The notes under the pieces are model-generated. The model was not told the DNA's origin. It did not search any database and saw nothing but the letters and a program-made list of their open reading frames with translations. Positions 9,669-19,518 of a stretch of DNA of 64,000 nucleotides are shown in pieces. The DNA comes from Isochrysis galbana (taxonomy: Eukaryota > Haptophyta > Isochrysidales > Isochrysidaceae), in the NCBI GenBank assembly GCA_018136815.1, contig CM030937.1, positions 1,476,253 through 1,540,252 on the forward strand, in the 5' to 3' direction. Position numbers and translations under genes: made by a program. The stretch's first letter is position 1, and each line of letters begins with the position of its first letter.

Positions 9669-11399
9669 TCAACATCCCCCATCGCGCTTGTTGCGATTGT
9701 AACGCAACATCACAGACGTTTCCACTTGGTCTGCCAGGGATGTGGATCGAAGAGATCCAAACATGCACGCAAGTAATGAAAACACTCGTTCACATGATGC
9801 CGAATTGGGGGTTAAGCACATGGCGATCCTTGCTGCTTCAGCCCAAGTTGGAAAGCGGGTATGATTTGATGCCCACCATGAGAGCACCTGCGTAGCAAAA
9901 GCTTGGGGATCTGCTACATCGACTTGAACTCCTTGACATGCATTCAGGTAGCTGGGCATCTCCTGTAGAAGCAAAGCATCCACATGCGGAATGCAACCAA
10001 AGCAAGGCAAAGAAGCAAGCCGTTGCACCCACAGTGCATCCACCTTGCCATGAGCGAACGCTGGGTTAAAGGCACGGAGAAGACCAGTGATCCGGTGCTG
10101 CTCCTTGCACCCGTATGTCGCTGCACAATTGTCCGTTAGTCGAGCCTCCAAATATGTGAAGGCTCCGTTCACTTGAGCAAGAAGGGGTTGCCACTCAGGC
10201 AAGGCGCGGACGTCAACAGCAGCGCGAATTTCCCGCTCAGTATTCACCACCAGAGTTGATTGAGCCGTCGGGGTACCCGATCGTCCACGAATTGTGCCCG
10301 AGCGCAAGAATCTTACCTTCAAACCAAGTGTGATGAGGTGCCTCATAGTACTCCATGGTAGCCATTCCAATTGTGATGCGGGCCTTAGCCCGTAGAATGG
10401 CCGATGCGTTGGGCAAATGTGCGGCCTCAGTGCCGAGCATCCTGCCGCGCAGACGTAGATCCTCGAGCGCATCATGGATCAACAAAATTTCGAGCCCATC
10501 GCCTTCCATCTTGTAGGTGGTGGTGCATAGCACCTCCATATCCATGGCCAATGCCAACTCAAGCTGCAGTTGATCTTCCTTGGTGGAAAGGACGGCATGC
10601 AAGGCTTGCGTTGTCGCCCCTCCCACGTTGTCTTCTATCAATTTGTTGACGAATGCGTGGAGTTCCCCAAAGTTAACAGCTAGGTCTTTCATCACCTCCC
10701 ACCGAGACCACCACCTGGTCTTGGAGAACCCCTTCATGCCACATCCCATCATATTCTTCCACATCAAGCGAGGGGTGTGAGAGTGGGAAACAAGCTGGAG
10801 CCATGGAGTGAGAAATTCTTCCACGATGGGTAGAACAAGGTGCTCACCGGTGTGCTGCAACGTGTGCGAAGCACAAAGAATGTCGACAGCGTTCACGCAC
10901 AAAGTAAGTAGCTGTCGACAAGCCACACCGTTCGTAGAACAACTGTCTCTAGAGATTCCTACCACATTGTCCAAGTCCAAATTGAGCTGCCTAGAGAGAA
11001 TGTGGTTGATGAGGCGGTACAACCCTTTGCCGTCCATATGCTTTGCAGTTGTCACAAGGGCAAGCAATCGAGTGCAAACGCCACTGAAGCTTGCAGGTAC
11101 AAACCTTGCACACAAGTTAATTGCCTCGCCCAAACGAGTCGTCCCGTCGAATGTGATGGAGAAGCGCGCGCCATTAACCATTAAGCTCTCCTTGCACTAA
11201 GCCCACCTCCCGCGCCCGGATCTTCGGGATGAACGACTTGAGGTGCGAGCTGTCAGTCAGAGGGTGGCCCGCAAGTTCAAAGACGGGCCGCAACTCATCG
11301 ATCTTGGTGAGAGGGATGCCACTATACAGAAACGAGTCGACGACTGTCTGTCGTATTCCATACGATGACAGACTTTTACTTCTAACCGGTGGTTTATTT
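9669..11399 (-). pseudogene. Broken hAT-superfamily transposase with an embedded Tudor-like segment
   Basis: Three minus-strand frames together make a hAT transposase. An N-terminal part (about 11399-11185: VVDSFLYSGIPL, LKSFIPKIRAREVG) shifts frame near 11183 into the RNase H-like core (11181-10237: ITFDGTTR, CASHTLQHTGEH, FSKTRWWSRWEVMK), which shifts again near 10250 into the C-terminal part. That part ends in a typical hAT dimerisation motif (TPNSASCERVFSLL) and a stop at 9669. At least two frameshifts make it non-functional. Just before the second shift, residues reading TWFEGKI..WTIGYPDGS look like a Tudor/chromo-barrel repeat, which is not standard for hAT enzymes. The AT-rich stretch 9560-9665 between this and the LINE may be its terminal region; I could not find paired terminal inverted repeats. 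Confidence 0.8.
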
Positions 11400-12039
11400 T
11401 AAGCCTCAAGGTCTCGTCGGCGACATTCTACCCCTTCTCTTACTTTCTTTCGAGGTCATCAAACGTTCCACGACTGTCTTCCGTCTTCTCTTCATGCATC
11501 GGTTGTAGTCTTCCGTCTTCTCTTCGTGTATCGGCGGTAGCTCCACAGCGAGGTCTGCTCTCGTTGTTCCGACTTCTCTGTTTCGCATGTCTGTGCGCCG
11601 ATGAGTTGCCTTGGTGCCGACGCTTGACAGTCCGCCCTGAGTGTGGTTAGTTTTCGCCCTGTTTGGTTTAGTTCGTGTGTGTCTGTGTGACGAGGGGTCT
11701 TTTTTGAGTCCCTGCGTTGTAGTCTCTCGTGTCTACCTTGGACCTAAGAAGCTCTCATTCTCCTTCTCTCTCTTCCTCTAGCTCGCTAGCTAGCCTCGGC
11801 CCTACCCTCCAACGCCGCGCGTTGTGAGCCTCCGAACCTCCGTCTCTCTTCTCGTCCCTCGCACTCGATGGTAGAAGCTGTCAGACCCGACTTCTACTAT
11901 GACCTCTCAGACATATTCCCGCAAGCAACCACCTACGACTCCTTCACGGCCGCGTCAGCTGCCGGCTCGATCGAACGGCCCTCTGCCCACGAGCCAGTAG
12001 TCATCGCGTGTTCGACAAGCACAAATTCTGTCTTGGCGC
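11400..12039. other. Non-coding or unrecognised stretch
   Basis: T/C-rich DNA with two imperfect copies of TCTTCCGTCTTCTCTTC near 11475 and 11510. An ATG-initiated plus-strand frame at 11868-12137 (89 residues) has no recognised domain and is antisense to part of the coding-like segment that follows, so I do not call it a gene. Confidence 0.35.
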
Positions 12040-12290
12040 CTACGACCGCGCCGTCCCATAATCCCGCTCCACTTCTGCCCATGGAAACAGCGGGAACTTC
12101 TTTCGGGTCGGGCTCTTCATCATCTTGGCCATCTTGATCGCCCGCTGCACCCGACCTTCTTGTTCCGCTCGGCGAGCGCAGACGTCGTCCGAGACGACCT
12201 CCCACGGACAGAATGTCCGCTTCACGCCTCCCTTGGTCACGTAGCCGCCACGCGCCTCCGACAGGTACTTGCGGAGCTCGGTGCGACGAC
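12040..12290 (-). pseudogene. Uncharacterised coding-like fragment
   Basis: One minus-strand frame reads as a plausible basic, aromatic-containing protein piece (ELRKYLSEARGGY, RTFCPWEVVSDDVCARR, KKFPLFPWAEVERDYG) ending at a stop at 12040. The frame is closed by stops just upstream of about 12300, next to a duplicated GTCGACC, which suggests a frameshift or broken 5' end. No family recognised; it could be a transposon gag-like remnant. Confidence 0.3.
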
Positions 12291-12684
12291 GGTCGACGGT
12301 CGACCTCCTCCTCGGTCATCATGGATCCGTTCTTCGCTGCCATCGCTCGACGCTCAGTCCGCGGCCTTTCTCTCGGCCTTTCTCCCTCCCCCTCTGCGAC
12401 TTCTCTCTCTGACTCCAATAATAGGGTCGTCGGAGATTGCTCGTCACCGAGTTTCGCGTGTCTTCGGAATCATTCCCTCCCTTTCGTTGTTGTAGTAGAT
12501 TGTTCCTCTTTCTTCGCTGTCGCCGTTGTTTGCAGGAGATGAGACGCGTGTCGTCTGCGGTTGCACCCACCGCAACACCCGAGCAAAACTCCTGTAAAAG
12601 GGAGAAATGGGTGGGACGATGCGTACAAATAGGTTGCCGCGTCAAGCTTCCGAATTTGTGCTCAAAGGGCCGGCTGCGCGGGCC

Positions 12685-13130
12685 CGCCAGCTGCGTGCGG
12701 CTGCGTGAGGCTGGGTGCGGCTGTGTGCCCTGCAGGCCCCTGGGTGCGGCTGCGTGCGGCTGCGTGCGGCTTCGTGCGGCTGCGGCCAGCTTCGTGGATC
12801 CTGCTGCAGCTTCGTGCGGCAGGAGCGCAGGAGCGCTGCGACGGTGAGTGGGTGGGGGCAGGCGGGGGCGCGACAGGACGAGGCGGGGCGAGGCGGGGCG
12901 GGCGGGGCGCGGCAGGGCAGGGCGGGGCATGGCTGGGCGCGGCTGGGGCTCGGCGGCAGGACGCAGTGCGGGGAAGACGCTTCTGGAAACAGAGGGGGCA
13001 GGGGCAGGGGGACAGGGGGACCTGGTGGGGACCTGGTCGGGAGCTGGTGGGGAGCTCCTTGGGGAGCTCCCACTGGGTGTCACGCAGGGGGCAGCAGGGG
13101 CCGCAGTGGGCAAAAGTATAAAGGCATTTG
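12685..13130 (+). repeat. GC-rich simple-repeat block (GTGCGGCTGC and GGGGC(A/G)GG units)
   Basis: Imperfect iterations of GTGCGGCTGC (12690-12800) pass into G-rich GGGGCGAGGC/GGGGCAGGG units (12860-13060). Long open frames on both strands here come from the composition and lack domain-like content. The block directly precedes the tRNA-like unit at 13160 and may belong to the same SINE-type insertion. Confidence 0.5.
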
Positions 13131-13154
13131 AAACCCCAGATTTTAGAATGGACT

Positions 13155-13395
13155 CTGGTCCGGTGGCCCAGTGGGGTGGAGCGGTGGGTCGGGGCTGGCG
13201 GGGGGCTGCGGTTCGAGTCTGGGCTGGGGGGGTCGGGGAACTTTTCTTTTTGGGCCGTGTCTGGCCTCGTCCTGCTGGCTGGTGGTGGTTGGACGTACCA
13301 TGTATTTCTTGAATTTGACCCCCTTTGTTGGGCCTGTTCAACCCACAAGAATCCCCTACATCCTCTATTCATCCCGTTGCACCTAGCAGTCTAGC
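13155..13395 (+). mobile_element. tRNA-derived SINE-like unit (A and B boxes)
   Basis: TGGCCCAGTGG at 13164-13174 fits a Pol III A box and GGTTCGAGTCT at 13210-13220 fits a B box, at tRNA-like spacing (46 bp start to start). The arms do not close into a clean cloverleaf, so a working tRNA is unlikely; a tRNA-headed retroelement is the better reading. The 3' limit is arbitrary. A second head of this type lies at 61315-61390. Confidence 0.45.
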
Positions 13396-13529
13396 AGTCT
13401 AGCGGAGGGAGGGCCGGCCCCCGCTCCCACCTTGTTGTTTGTTTATACTCGCTATCTTAGTCTGTGGTCGCGGCTCCTCGTCGGCGCGTCCGCGGCCTCG
13501 TGGCGCCGAGGCAGCGCTCTGATGGGTCG

Positions 13530-13600
13530 GGGAGAGAAGGAGAAACAGAGAGGAAGGGGAAGGGGGAGGGTTTAGAAGAGAGGGACGAGGGAGGCAGCCG
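13530..13600. promoter_or_regulatory. Purine tract 5' of LAS1
   Basis: A G/A run of about 70 bp on the coding strand, ending about 40 bp before the LAS1 start. Part of the window-wide pattern of strand-biased tracts at gene starts; promoter role inferred. Confidence 0.35.
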
Positions 13601-13636
13601 TGGGGTGCTCTGCAGCTTCTGCCTCCCGTCTGCCGC

Positions 13637-15241
13637 ATGTCCCTGCCATGGCGCGAGTGGGCGGAGTGGGAGGACGTGTATCACTGCCTCTTTGTGCCCG
13701 AGGGAGGCGCGGAGAGGGCTAGGGGGCTGGAGCGCGTGGCGACCTGGCGCTCTCGCGGCCGCTTGCCGCTCGCCGTCGAGATGACCGCCACGCTCGTCGA
13801 GTTAGAAACCCTCAGCACACTCTCAGAACACTGCCTCAGCCTCACCTACTCGATGGTGCTCACGCGGCTCGTCAATGGCGTGGTCGATCCGATGCAGCAG
13901 CGCGCGAGGGCGACGTCGGTGCAGAAGCTCGCCGCAGAGGTACAGCTGCCCGCCTCTCTCGTCGCTATTCGCCATGAGGCCACGCACAACCGACTGCCCT
14001 CGCTCCCGATGCTCCGGCTTGCCGCCGAGCAAGCGATGGTCTGGCTTCATGAACACTATTGGCACCCACAGCATGAATTGTACCGCTCGCTTCCGGGCTG
14101 CGTCGAGGAGAGCCTCCGCAAGTGTCAAATGGCAGTTGACAAGAAGATTTCGAGCCGCGTGCCGCGGTGGCGTGTGAGCTCGTGCGCCTCGCAGCTGGTG
14201 CGGAAGCTTGAGCCGAGCCAGGCGCGCACGGTGCTACTCCCCATACTACTTGACGCTGGCTACCTTGCGCCTCCGCTGCAAGGGCCCTCGCGCTCTGCGC
14301 CGACGGTGCCCGGTGACCGTGAGCAGCGCGTGGCGAGCCTTCGACTCTGGCTCCGTTTGCTCGGTCGACTTCAGGAGCTTTGGCCCCACGAGCACATTGG
14401 TGGGCTTCTCTTGGTCGAGTGCGCTCGACGTCTCGTCGCTGAGCCCAATGACGAGCCAACCCCGGCGGCCCCTGCCGACGCGCCGGCCGCGGCGGTGCCG
14501 ACCTCGCGGCGAGACCTCTTGCATGCATGCGCTGCCTTTGCTCTTGCTCAGCCGCAGCCGAAGCGCGGCCGACGCAGCGTGCTCCGGCTCGGTCGCGCGC
14601 ACCTGCTGCAGATGGCCTCGCTCATCTCAGCAGCACCCGATGGTGGTGGTGCCGGCGTGTCGTCATTGCTGAAGCGTGCCGTGGGGCGGCCAGAGTGGCC
14701 CACCTGCCTGGCTGATTCAGCACGCGAATTGCTCATCATACGACGAGAAGCGGAGGCTCTGCGTTTCTCGATGCGGCGGCAGCGGGGTGCAGTGAGCAAG
14801 AGACGCTTACCGTGGTGCACGACGGGTGGCATGTTGCCGACCGCGTACACTGTTGTGCGGGTGTCCAGCGAGCCCGGAAGCGTGTGGGGCATGTGCGATG
14901 AATGGCCACAAGCACCAATCGGGGAGCCTGTGCTGGCACATTGGTCGGACGATGGCGTTGCGCCGGCAGCTGGTGAGTGTATCATGGGCCGCGAAGACGA
15001 GGCGTTCGCCAAGGACACGTTGAGGGACGTGAGCTGCAGTGAGCTTGCACAGCTTGGCTCGGGCGCGCACGATCTCAATGGGCACCATGGCTTGACAGCA
15101 CAGCTCGGCTCGTATGAGGAGCACGACTGCACTGACGCTCCCTTGCATTCGCAATGCACCGTAGCGCCCGCCTTGATGCCTTTTGAAGTGGAGATTCTAG
15201 CCACAAGAGATGAGATGGCCGGCGCGCAGTTTGCGCACTGA
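13637..15241 (+). CDS. LAS1: LAS1 family pre-rRNA endonuclease
   Basis: 534-residue intronless protein. The N-terminal 150 residues carry the LAS1 signature: PWREWAEWEDVY at the start, a W..RGRLPLAVEMTATLVE block, YSMVLTRLVNGVVD, and the HEPN catalytic motif RHEATHNRLPSL (Arg and His of R-x4-H at about residues 112-117), followed by a WLHEHYW helix. Family knowledge: LAS1 is the HEPN nuclease that cleaves ITS2 in the nucleolus together with the Grc3 polynucleotide kinase during 60S ribosome assembly. The C-terminal two thirds are poorly conserved, as usual for the family, with an Ala/Pro-rich linker near residue 280. The ATG is the first in frame and puts the conserved W-R-E-W at residues 5-8. 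It is an isolated gene flanked by repeats, with a purine tract about 40 bp upstream. Confidence 0.93.
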   Translation: MSLPWREWAEWEDVYHCLFVPEGGAERARGLERVATWRSRGRLPLAVEMTATLVELETLSTLSEHCLSLTYSMVLTRLVNGVVDPMQQRARATSVQKLAAEVQLPASLVAIRHEATHNRLPSLPMLRLAAEQAMVWLHEHYWHPQHELYRSLPGCVEESLRKCQMAVDKKISSRVPRWRVSSCASQLVRKLEPSQARTVLLPILLDAGYLAPPLQGPSRSAPTVPGDREQRVASLRLWLRLLGRLQELWPHEHIGGLLLVECARRLVAEPNDEPTPAAPADAPAAAVPTSRRDLLHACAAFALAQPQPKRGRRSVLRLGRAHLLQMASLISAAPDGGGAGVSSLLKRAVGRPEWPTCLADSARELLIIRREAEALRFSMRRQRGAVSKRRLPWCTTGGMLPTAYTVVRVSSEPGSVWGMCDEWPQAPIGEPVLAHWSDDGVAPAAGECIMGREDEAFAKDTLRDVSCSELAQLGSGAHDLNGHHGLTAQLGSYEEHDCTDAPLHSQCTVAPALMPFEVEILATRDEMAGAQFAH

Positions 15242-15567
15242 TTTATGCTGCAGAGACCACCAATGGTGGTGTGTCTGGAAAGACGATCAACGGCATGTGT
15301 GGTTTGTCTCATGCGCACCTTGTCACCCTCCGCGCAGAGAGTGCTGCATGCGAATCGACTCCCGTGTGGGTAGTGCACTCTGTGCACAATTTTCTGTGGC
15401 CCATCGTTGTTGGTTTGGGACATTGACGACATAGGCAAGCCATCATCACCATCTAAAGCGCGCACTTCGTCACAATACATGCCGAGGATGAATAGAGAAG
15501 GTGGGGAGAATGCAGCACGGAAACGAGAGAAACATAACGACGCTGCGTTTCCCCAACAACGCCGGAT
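15242..15567. other. 3' flank of LAS1, nothing recognised
   Basis: No domain-bearing frame or repeat seen. It presumably contains the LAS1 3' UTR. Confidence 0.5.
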
Positions 15568-16025
15568 AACCTAAAAGCACTATACATCATAGCATGGAGA
15601 TACATCCTAGGCCAGCGCCGTGGCTATGTTGGGGCGTAGGGGCCCAACCGGGAGGCTTTCCCTATGTGTATGGGGCGAGGAGCGGCAGGAGGGGCGCTCT
15701 AAGGCTAAGTAAGGCCCCTGCTGCCCCGTTGTCGGTGGTTGTGGCTGTGTTGGTTGGGCTGTTGTGTGCCATGGTGTGACACAATGGTGGAAGTGGTTGA
15801 AGTGTCTGGTGTGGCGCGCAGGGTGCTTAGCGGGCGGTGGCTCGCATGGCAACTGCTCGGGCGTGGCCTTGCTTGTGGGCGCTCTGAAAAAAAATTCTTG
15901 AAGGTGTAGCTTGTAGGCGCTTTGACTGCGCAGCGTCGGCCATGGCCTGATCGGCCGGCGCCGAGGGGTGGGCGGAGAGAGAGAAGGGAAGCGGGGCGCA
16001 GCCCATGACCCCATCGTTTTAACGA
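15568..16025 (-). mobile_element. LINE remnant: inverted C-terminal sliver joined to a 5' end
   Basis: 15568-15609 encodes NLKALYIIAWRYIL on the plus strand, the near-3' ORF2 motif seen at 8977 and 42477. It is followed directly by about 410 bp whose minus strand starts with the LINE 5' terminus (CTATCGTTAAAACGATGGGG, then TCATGGG, at about 16025). A 3' coding sliver and a 5' end in opposite orientation, with everything between lost, repeats the pattern at 4865-6107. A 135-residue minus-strand frame after that ATG (16014-15607) shows no domain. Confidence 0.6.
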
Positions 16026-16456
16026 TAGGTGTATTGTGTGACTATGGGCTATGGATTTGCCTTAGCAAAACTGAGCGCATTAGATCCAACTCCACATCCA
16101 ATTGGCCGCCCGTGGGAGAATCATCGGCGCACATCTTTACCAAACAAGCCCCCGTGTGGGCAAAGGGGCCCCAGAACGCGGAGCGACGAAAGGTTCTGAG
16201 ATAATTCCCTCAAGGCACAACATAACGACGATGGATGTTTAAGGGTCTCACCGGCAGCCACATGGTGTCCGCTCCCGAGGCACTCGGAACTTCCTTCTCG
16301 GCATATCATGGACAGCCCGTACTCCTCAGAGCTACCATACACTATGGTCGTGGATCAGAGTGCGCCATAGGGAGAGAGGGAGCCCATGGCCCCCTGCCCA
16401 ATTCATTGGCGCAAAACCACACCATGCCAAATGGAGGGGGAGTAAGGGGCGGTGGT

Positions 16457-17741
16457 CTAGTAGTAGGCGAGGAGGTCGGCAAAGTCCTTGTCGAGCTTCG
16501 CGAACCACTTCTGGACGTTGGCAATCTTCTTCGGTGTGCGCTCCGTCTCACCCTTCTTGATGCGTGAGGCATTCTCGAGCTCGGTGACGTCGTACAGGAT
16601 CCTAAGACATCAAGGGTAGGGGCATGATTGGTTTGGGTCCAAGGGGTCAAAACCAAGAGGTGGCCACGACATTCGCGGATTGCGGTGTACTCACGCTCGG
16701 ATAGCACGGTCGGTAGTGAGCTGGGTCTGGTCATCGAACACGGTGGTGATGGTGTTGAGATCATTGCGGAGCGCTGAGAAGTCGAAATCCTTGCGGATCA
16801 CGGGGATGAGGTTCATGTTCGTGTCCTTCTCAAACTGGGAGCTCAGTGCGGCCGCTGATGAGCGGTACTTCTTGATGGCCGACAGACCGTCCTGCACAGC
16901 CTTGGAACCGAGCAGCTCGTCATCCTTCTCGGCGTCCTGAGGCTTTGTCGTCTCGATGCCCTGAAGCCCGGATGGGAAGACAAGGCAGGTGGGACCAGAA
17001 AACCATGCGCGTGACGCGGGCTTGGAGGTGAAGCAATGCGCTCCGATAGACGTGCTTGGCGATGAGCGCGGGCGAATGGGGAGGGGCAGGATAATCAGGG
17101 GAGAGGGAGGATGCGTTGAGGTGGAAGGCTCAGAGAAGCATCACTTCGCTCCCAGAGGCGCGATGAATGTGCAGCGCAGGCGCAGGAGAAGGGGCAGGAT
17201 TTTGTGGGGGTGGAGAAGTAAGGTCACGTGGAGAGACAGGGAGGCGATGAGAAGAAGGAGTTGAGGTAAAAGTGGGGCGAGCGTACGAGGTAGGGCGACC
17301 GAGCAAGCGGGCAGGAAGGGAGGGAGGACGGGAGAGGGGGAGAGAGGAGGCAAGAGGTGAGAGAGGGTGTACGGGGGAGAGCGAGCAAGCGCAGGCAGAG
17401 GGAGTTGGGGGGAGGGGGGCGGGAGAGACCAGCATAGAGAGAGAAGCTGGGTGTGGGTCAGTGGGGCGGCCGGGGGGGGGAGGAAGGGGGCCATGAGGGC
17501 GGGAGGGAAGAAGGGAAGAAGGGAAGGGGGCCGAGAGTGGGCAGCGCACCAGCGAGGTGACGTATCCTGCCCATGCGGGCGTGGCAGAGGCGACGCCGAG
17601 CGAGGCGATCGAGGTGAGGAGCGCGCGGCGCGAGGCGGTGGCGAGCGGCTGCGGCGCACGCGCTGCAAGCTCCGCGCGACCGACCACCGGCGCCTGCAGG
17701 GCGCCCGACGCGAGGAGCGAAGCGCAACAGAGGAGCGACAT
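16457..17741 (-). CDS. Thylakoid-lumen Psb31-like photosystem II extrinsic protein (three exons)
   Basis: Exons 17741-17550, 16960-16695 and 16601-16457 splice in phase to 200 residues. Targeting is tripartite: ER signal MSLLCCASLLASG, then ALQAPVV (ASAFAP-like plastid motif), then a twin-arginine thylakoid signal SRRALLTSIASLGVASA ending ATPAWAG, an AxA cleavage site. The mature part (about 140 residues) is predicted as a four-helix bundle: GLSAIKKYRSSAAAL, NLIPVIRKDFDFSALRNDLN, FDDQTQLTTDRAIRAILYDV, RTPKKIANVQKWFAKLDKDF. I recognise this pattern from Psb31/PsbQ-type extrinsic subunits of diatoms and related algae, which stabilise the oxygen-evolving complex on the lumen side. Family knowledge is from memory and PsbQ' is the main alternative. 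Lumen targeting is very clear; the subunit name is less so. Donors are GTGCGC and GTGAGT. Confidence 0.68.
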
Positions 17742-18250
17742 TCTCTTCTCTCTCCCTCCCCTCCCCCCCCCCCCCGCCCCGCCTCTCTCTCCCCCCTCCC
17801 CCCTCCCCCTCTTCTTCACTCCCCCCCCCCTTCTCTCCCCTTCTACTTCTACTGCTCTTGGGTTGTCTTTCACCGTGATGACGGCTTCTTCTTCTACCAC
17901 TACACCGCGTTGTCTTCTCTCTCTCTCACCTCGCACACCACCTTGTCTTGTAGTGCGAGCGCGCTCTCTCTCACCTCGCTATCTTCTTCCTCCCGCGCCG
18001 CCTCCCTCTTTCCCCTCTTGTTTTCCTCTCTTTCTACTTCTTCTTTTCACCTAAAAAGTGTCGATCGTTCGTTAACCTTACCATGTGGGTTCGTTCCCAT
18101 ACAACTCTTTCTAGCCCCTTCCTTTTGTTCTCTCTCCTCTCTCCTCTCCTCCCCTCACCTTCCCGTGGTCCTCTCTCTCTCTCTCCTCTCTCTTCTTCTT
18201 CTTCCCTGATCGACGAGTGCTCTCCCCCTCACTCGAGTTCTTCGCTCCAT
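17742..18250. promoter_or_regulatory. Long pyrimidine-rich tract 5' of the Psb31-like gene
   Basis: About 500 bp of C/T-rich plus strand (purine on the gene's sense strand) starting at the base after the start codon. It contains C runs of about 12 bp and many CTCTC units. Open frames here are compositional. Promoter role inferred from position. Confidence 0.35.
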
Positions 18251-18269
18251 TCAGTACATGAAAATGGCC

Positions 18270-18300
<31 letters not shown>

Positions 18301-18302
18301 AC
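18270..18302. repeat. (GA)n microsatellite
   Basis: About 15 perfect AG/GA dinucleotides in a row. Confidence 0.9.
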
Positions 18303-19441
18303 TCACCGCTCCCTCACTCCTCCACGCGCTTCCCTCTGCCCCCTGGACGACCCCGGCGTCGGGGGGCCGCGCGCGAGGGGGGAGATCTCGCCGAGGGGGA
18401 ACGAAACAGGACAGGTCGTGGAAACTTCGTCTTCCCGCTCCCGCTGATTTACACACTTTTGCAAATTGTACTTCTAGGAGTACTCTAGGGATAGCCCTGT
18501 CACTCACGCCATGTACCCTGTTAACAATATTTTTTCCCCTCTCCTCGGTGTCCGAGGATAACCGAAACAAACAACAAAAGATTTTTGCAAGGTTCTCGTA
18601 AAAGGTTTGAGGAGCGGGGTTAGAACAGCTCCTTCAACCCTCTTACAACCGCTGTGCAAAAAAGAATTCCGCTGGCACTCGGTTGAAAGAGCCATCTCGC
18701 TGCTGGGATGCCCACGCTCCCCTACATGCACCTACACCACGCAGGAGCAGGAGTTGGAGGACTCCCTCCTCGCCCTGGCGCAGCACATGTGGATTGCCGG
18801 GTGCAGGCGGCACAGGCGGACTGGAGTGCGTGGGGAGTGAGGCGGCGCCGCGCGCTGCGCCCGCGCGCGATCGAGACAGCTCTCCTTGTGTTCGCGGCAG
18901 CGCCGCTGCGCCGCTGGTGCGCACAACGCGCTCACGCATTGCGCACTGGGCCGGAGCGCCTTTCGCCTTTCGCTCGCTCGACTCCAACGAGAATCAGCGG
19001 CCGTGGGCGGCGACGAGCATGTTCTCGTGCGTAATATGTATGCGCGCTTCGGCGTGCGGCTTGTAGACCTTCCGGACTTTATTGAAGCACTGCAGCTGCC
19101 AGCCGGCTTGCCGGCTTCTGTTTGCACGTTTGCACGGTAGGCATGTGGTCAGTGGAGAGGAATCTGCCCTCATCCCTCGCAGGCGGTTCAAGATTGCAGG
19201 TGAACGCGCATGCCCCCCTCCCCTCAACATTCAATAGTGACCTCCACCATGCTCGCCTTACTCCGCCTCTTCCTGCGTCCTCTCAGGCTCTCAGGTAGTG
19301 CGACTCCTTTGGAATGGGAGTGGTAAAGTAAAATCACTAAGAGGGTGGCAGTTTATCGGTATATCAGTTTATCTTGAGGAGAGCTCTAGTTGAGACTGGT
19401 CTCCCGGGGCGGCGCCCTCGGACGACGCCGGCCGCGCCAAC
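18303..19441. other. Intergenic between divergent Psb31-like and HflX genes
   Basis: No confident gene. Short frames at 18607-18840 (plus) and 18732-19127 (minus) carry scattered plausible peptides but no domain, and they overlap each other. The last 60 bp before 19500 are a pyrimidine tract belonging to the HflX 5' region. Confidence 0.35.
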
Positions 19442-19500
19442 CCGCTTCCCTCCCCGCTCTCTCCCCCTCTCTCCCCCTCCCTCTCTCTCCCGCTATCCTC
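19442..19500. promoter_or_regulatory. Pyrimidine tract 5' of HflX
   Basis: CTCTCTCCCCCTC-type run on the coding strand ending about 20 bp before the ATG; same placement as at the other host genes. Confidence 0.35.
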
Positions 19501-19518
19501 GCGCGCCGCCTGAGCGTG

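Noticed and set aside
10237..10475. Programmed frameshift in the hAT transposase
   Set aside because: A second independent frame change near 11183 and no slippery heptamer argue for decay.
13155..13230. Functional tRNA gene
   Set aside because: A/B-box-like words are present but acceptor and T arms do not pair convincingly; treated as a SINE head. Same for 61315-61390.
12319..13372. Long proline/arginine-rich frames
   Set aside because: Come from GTGCGGCTGC and G-rich simple repeats; no conserved motif.
17367..18209. 280-residue plus-strand frame over the Psb31-like first exon
   Set aside because: Antisense and pyrimidine-tract composition; no domain, while the minus strand gives a phase-consistent lumen protein.
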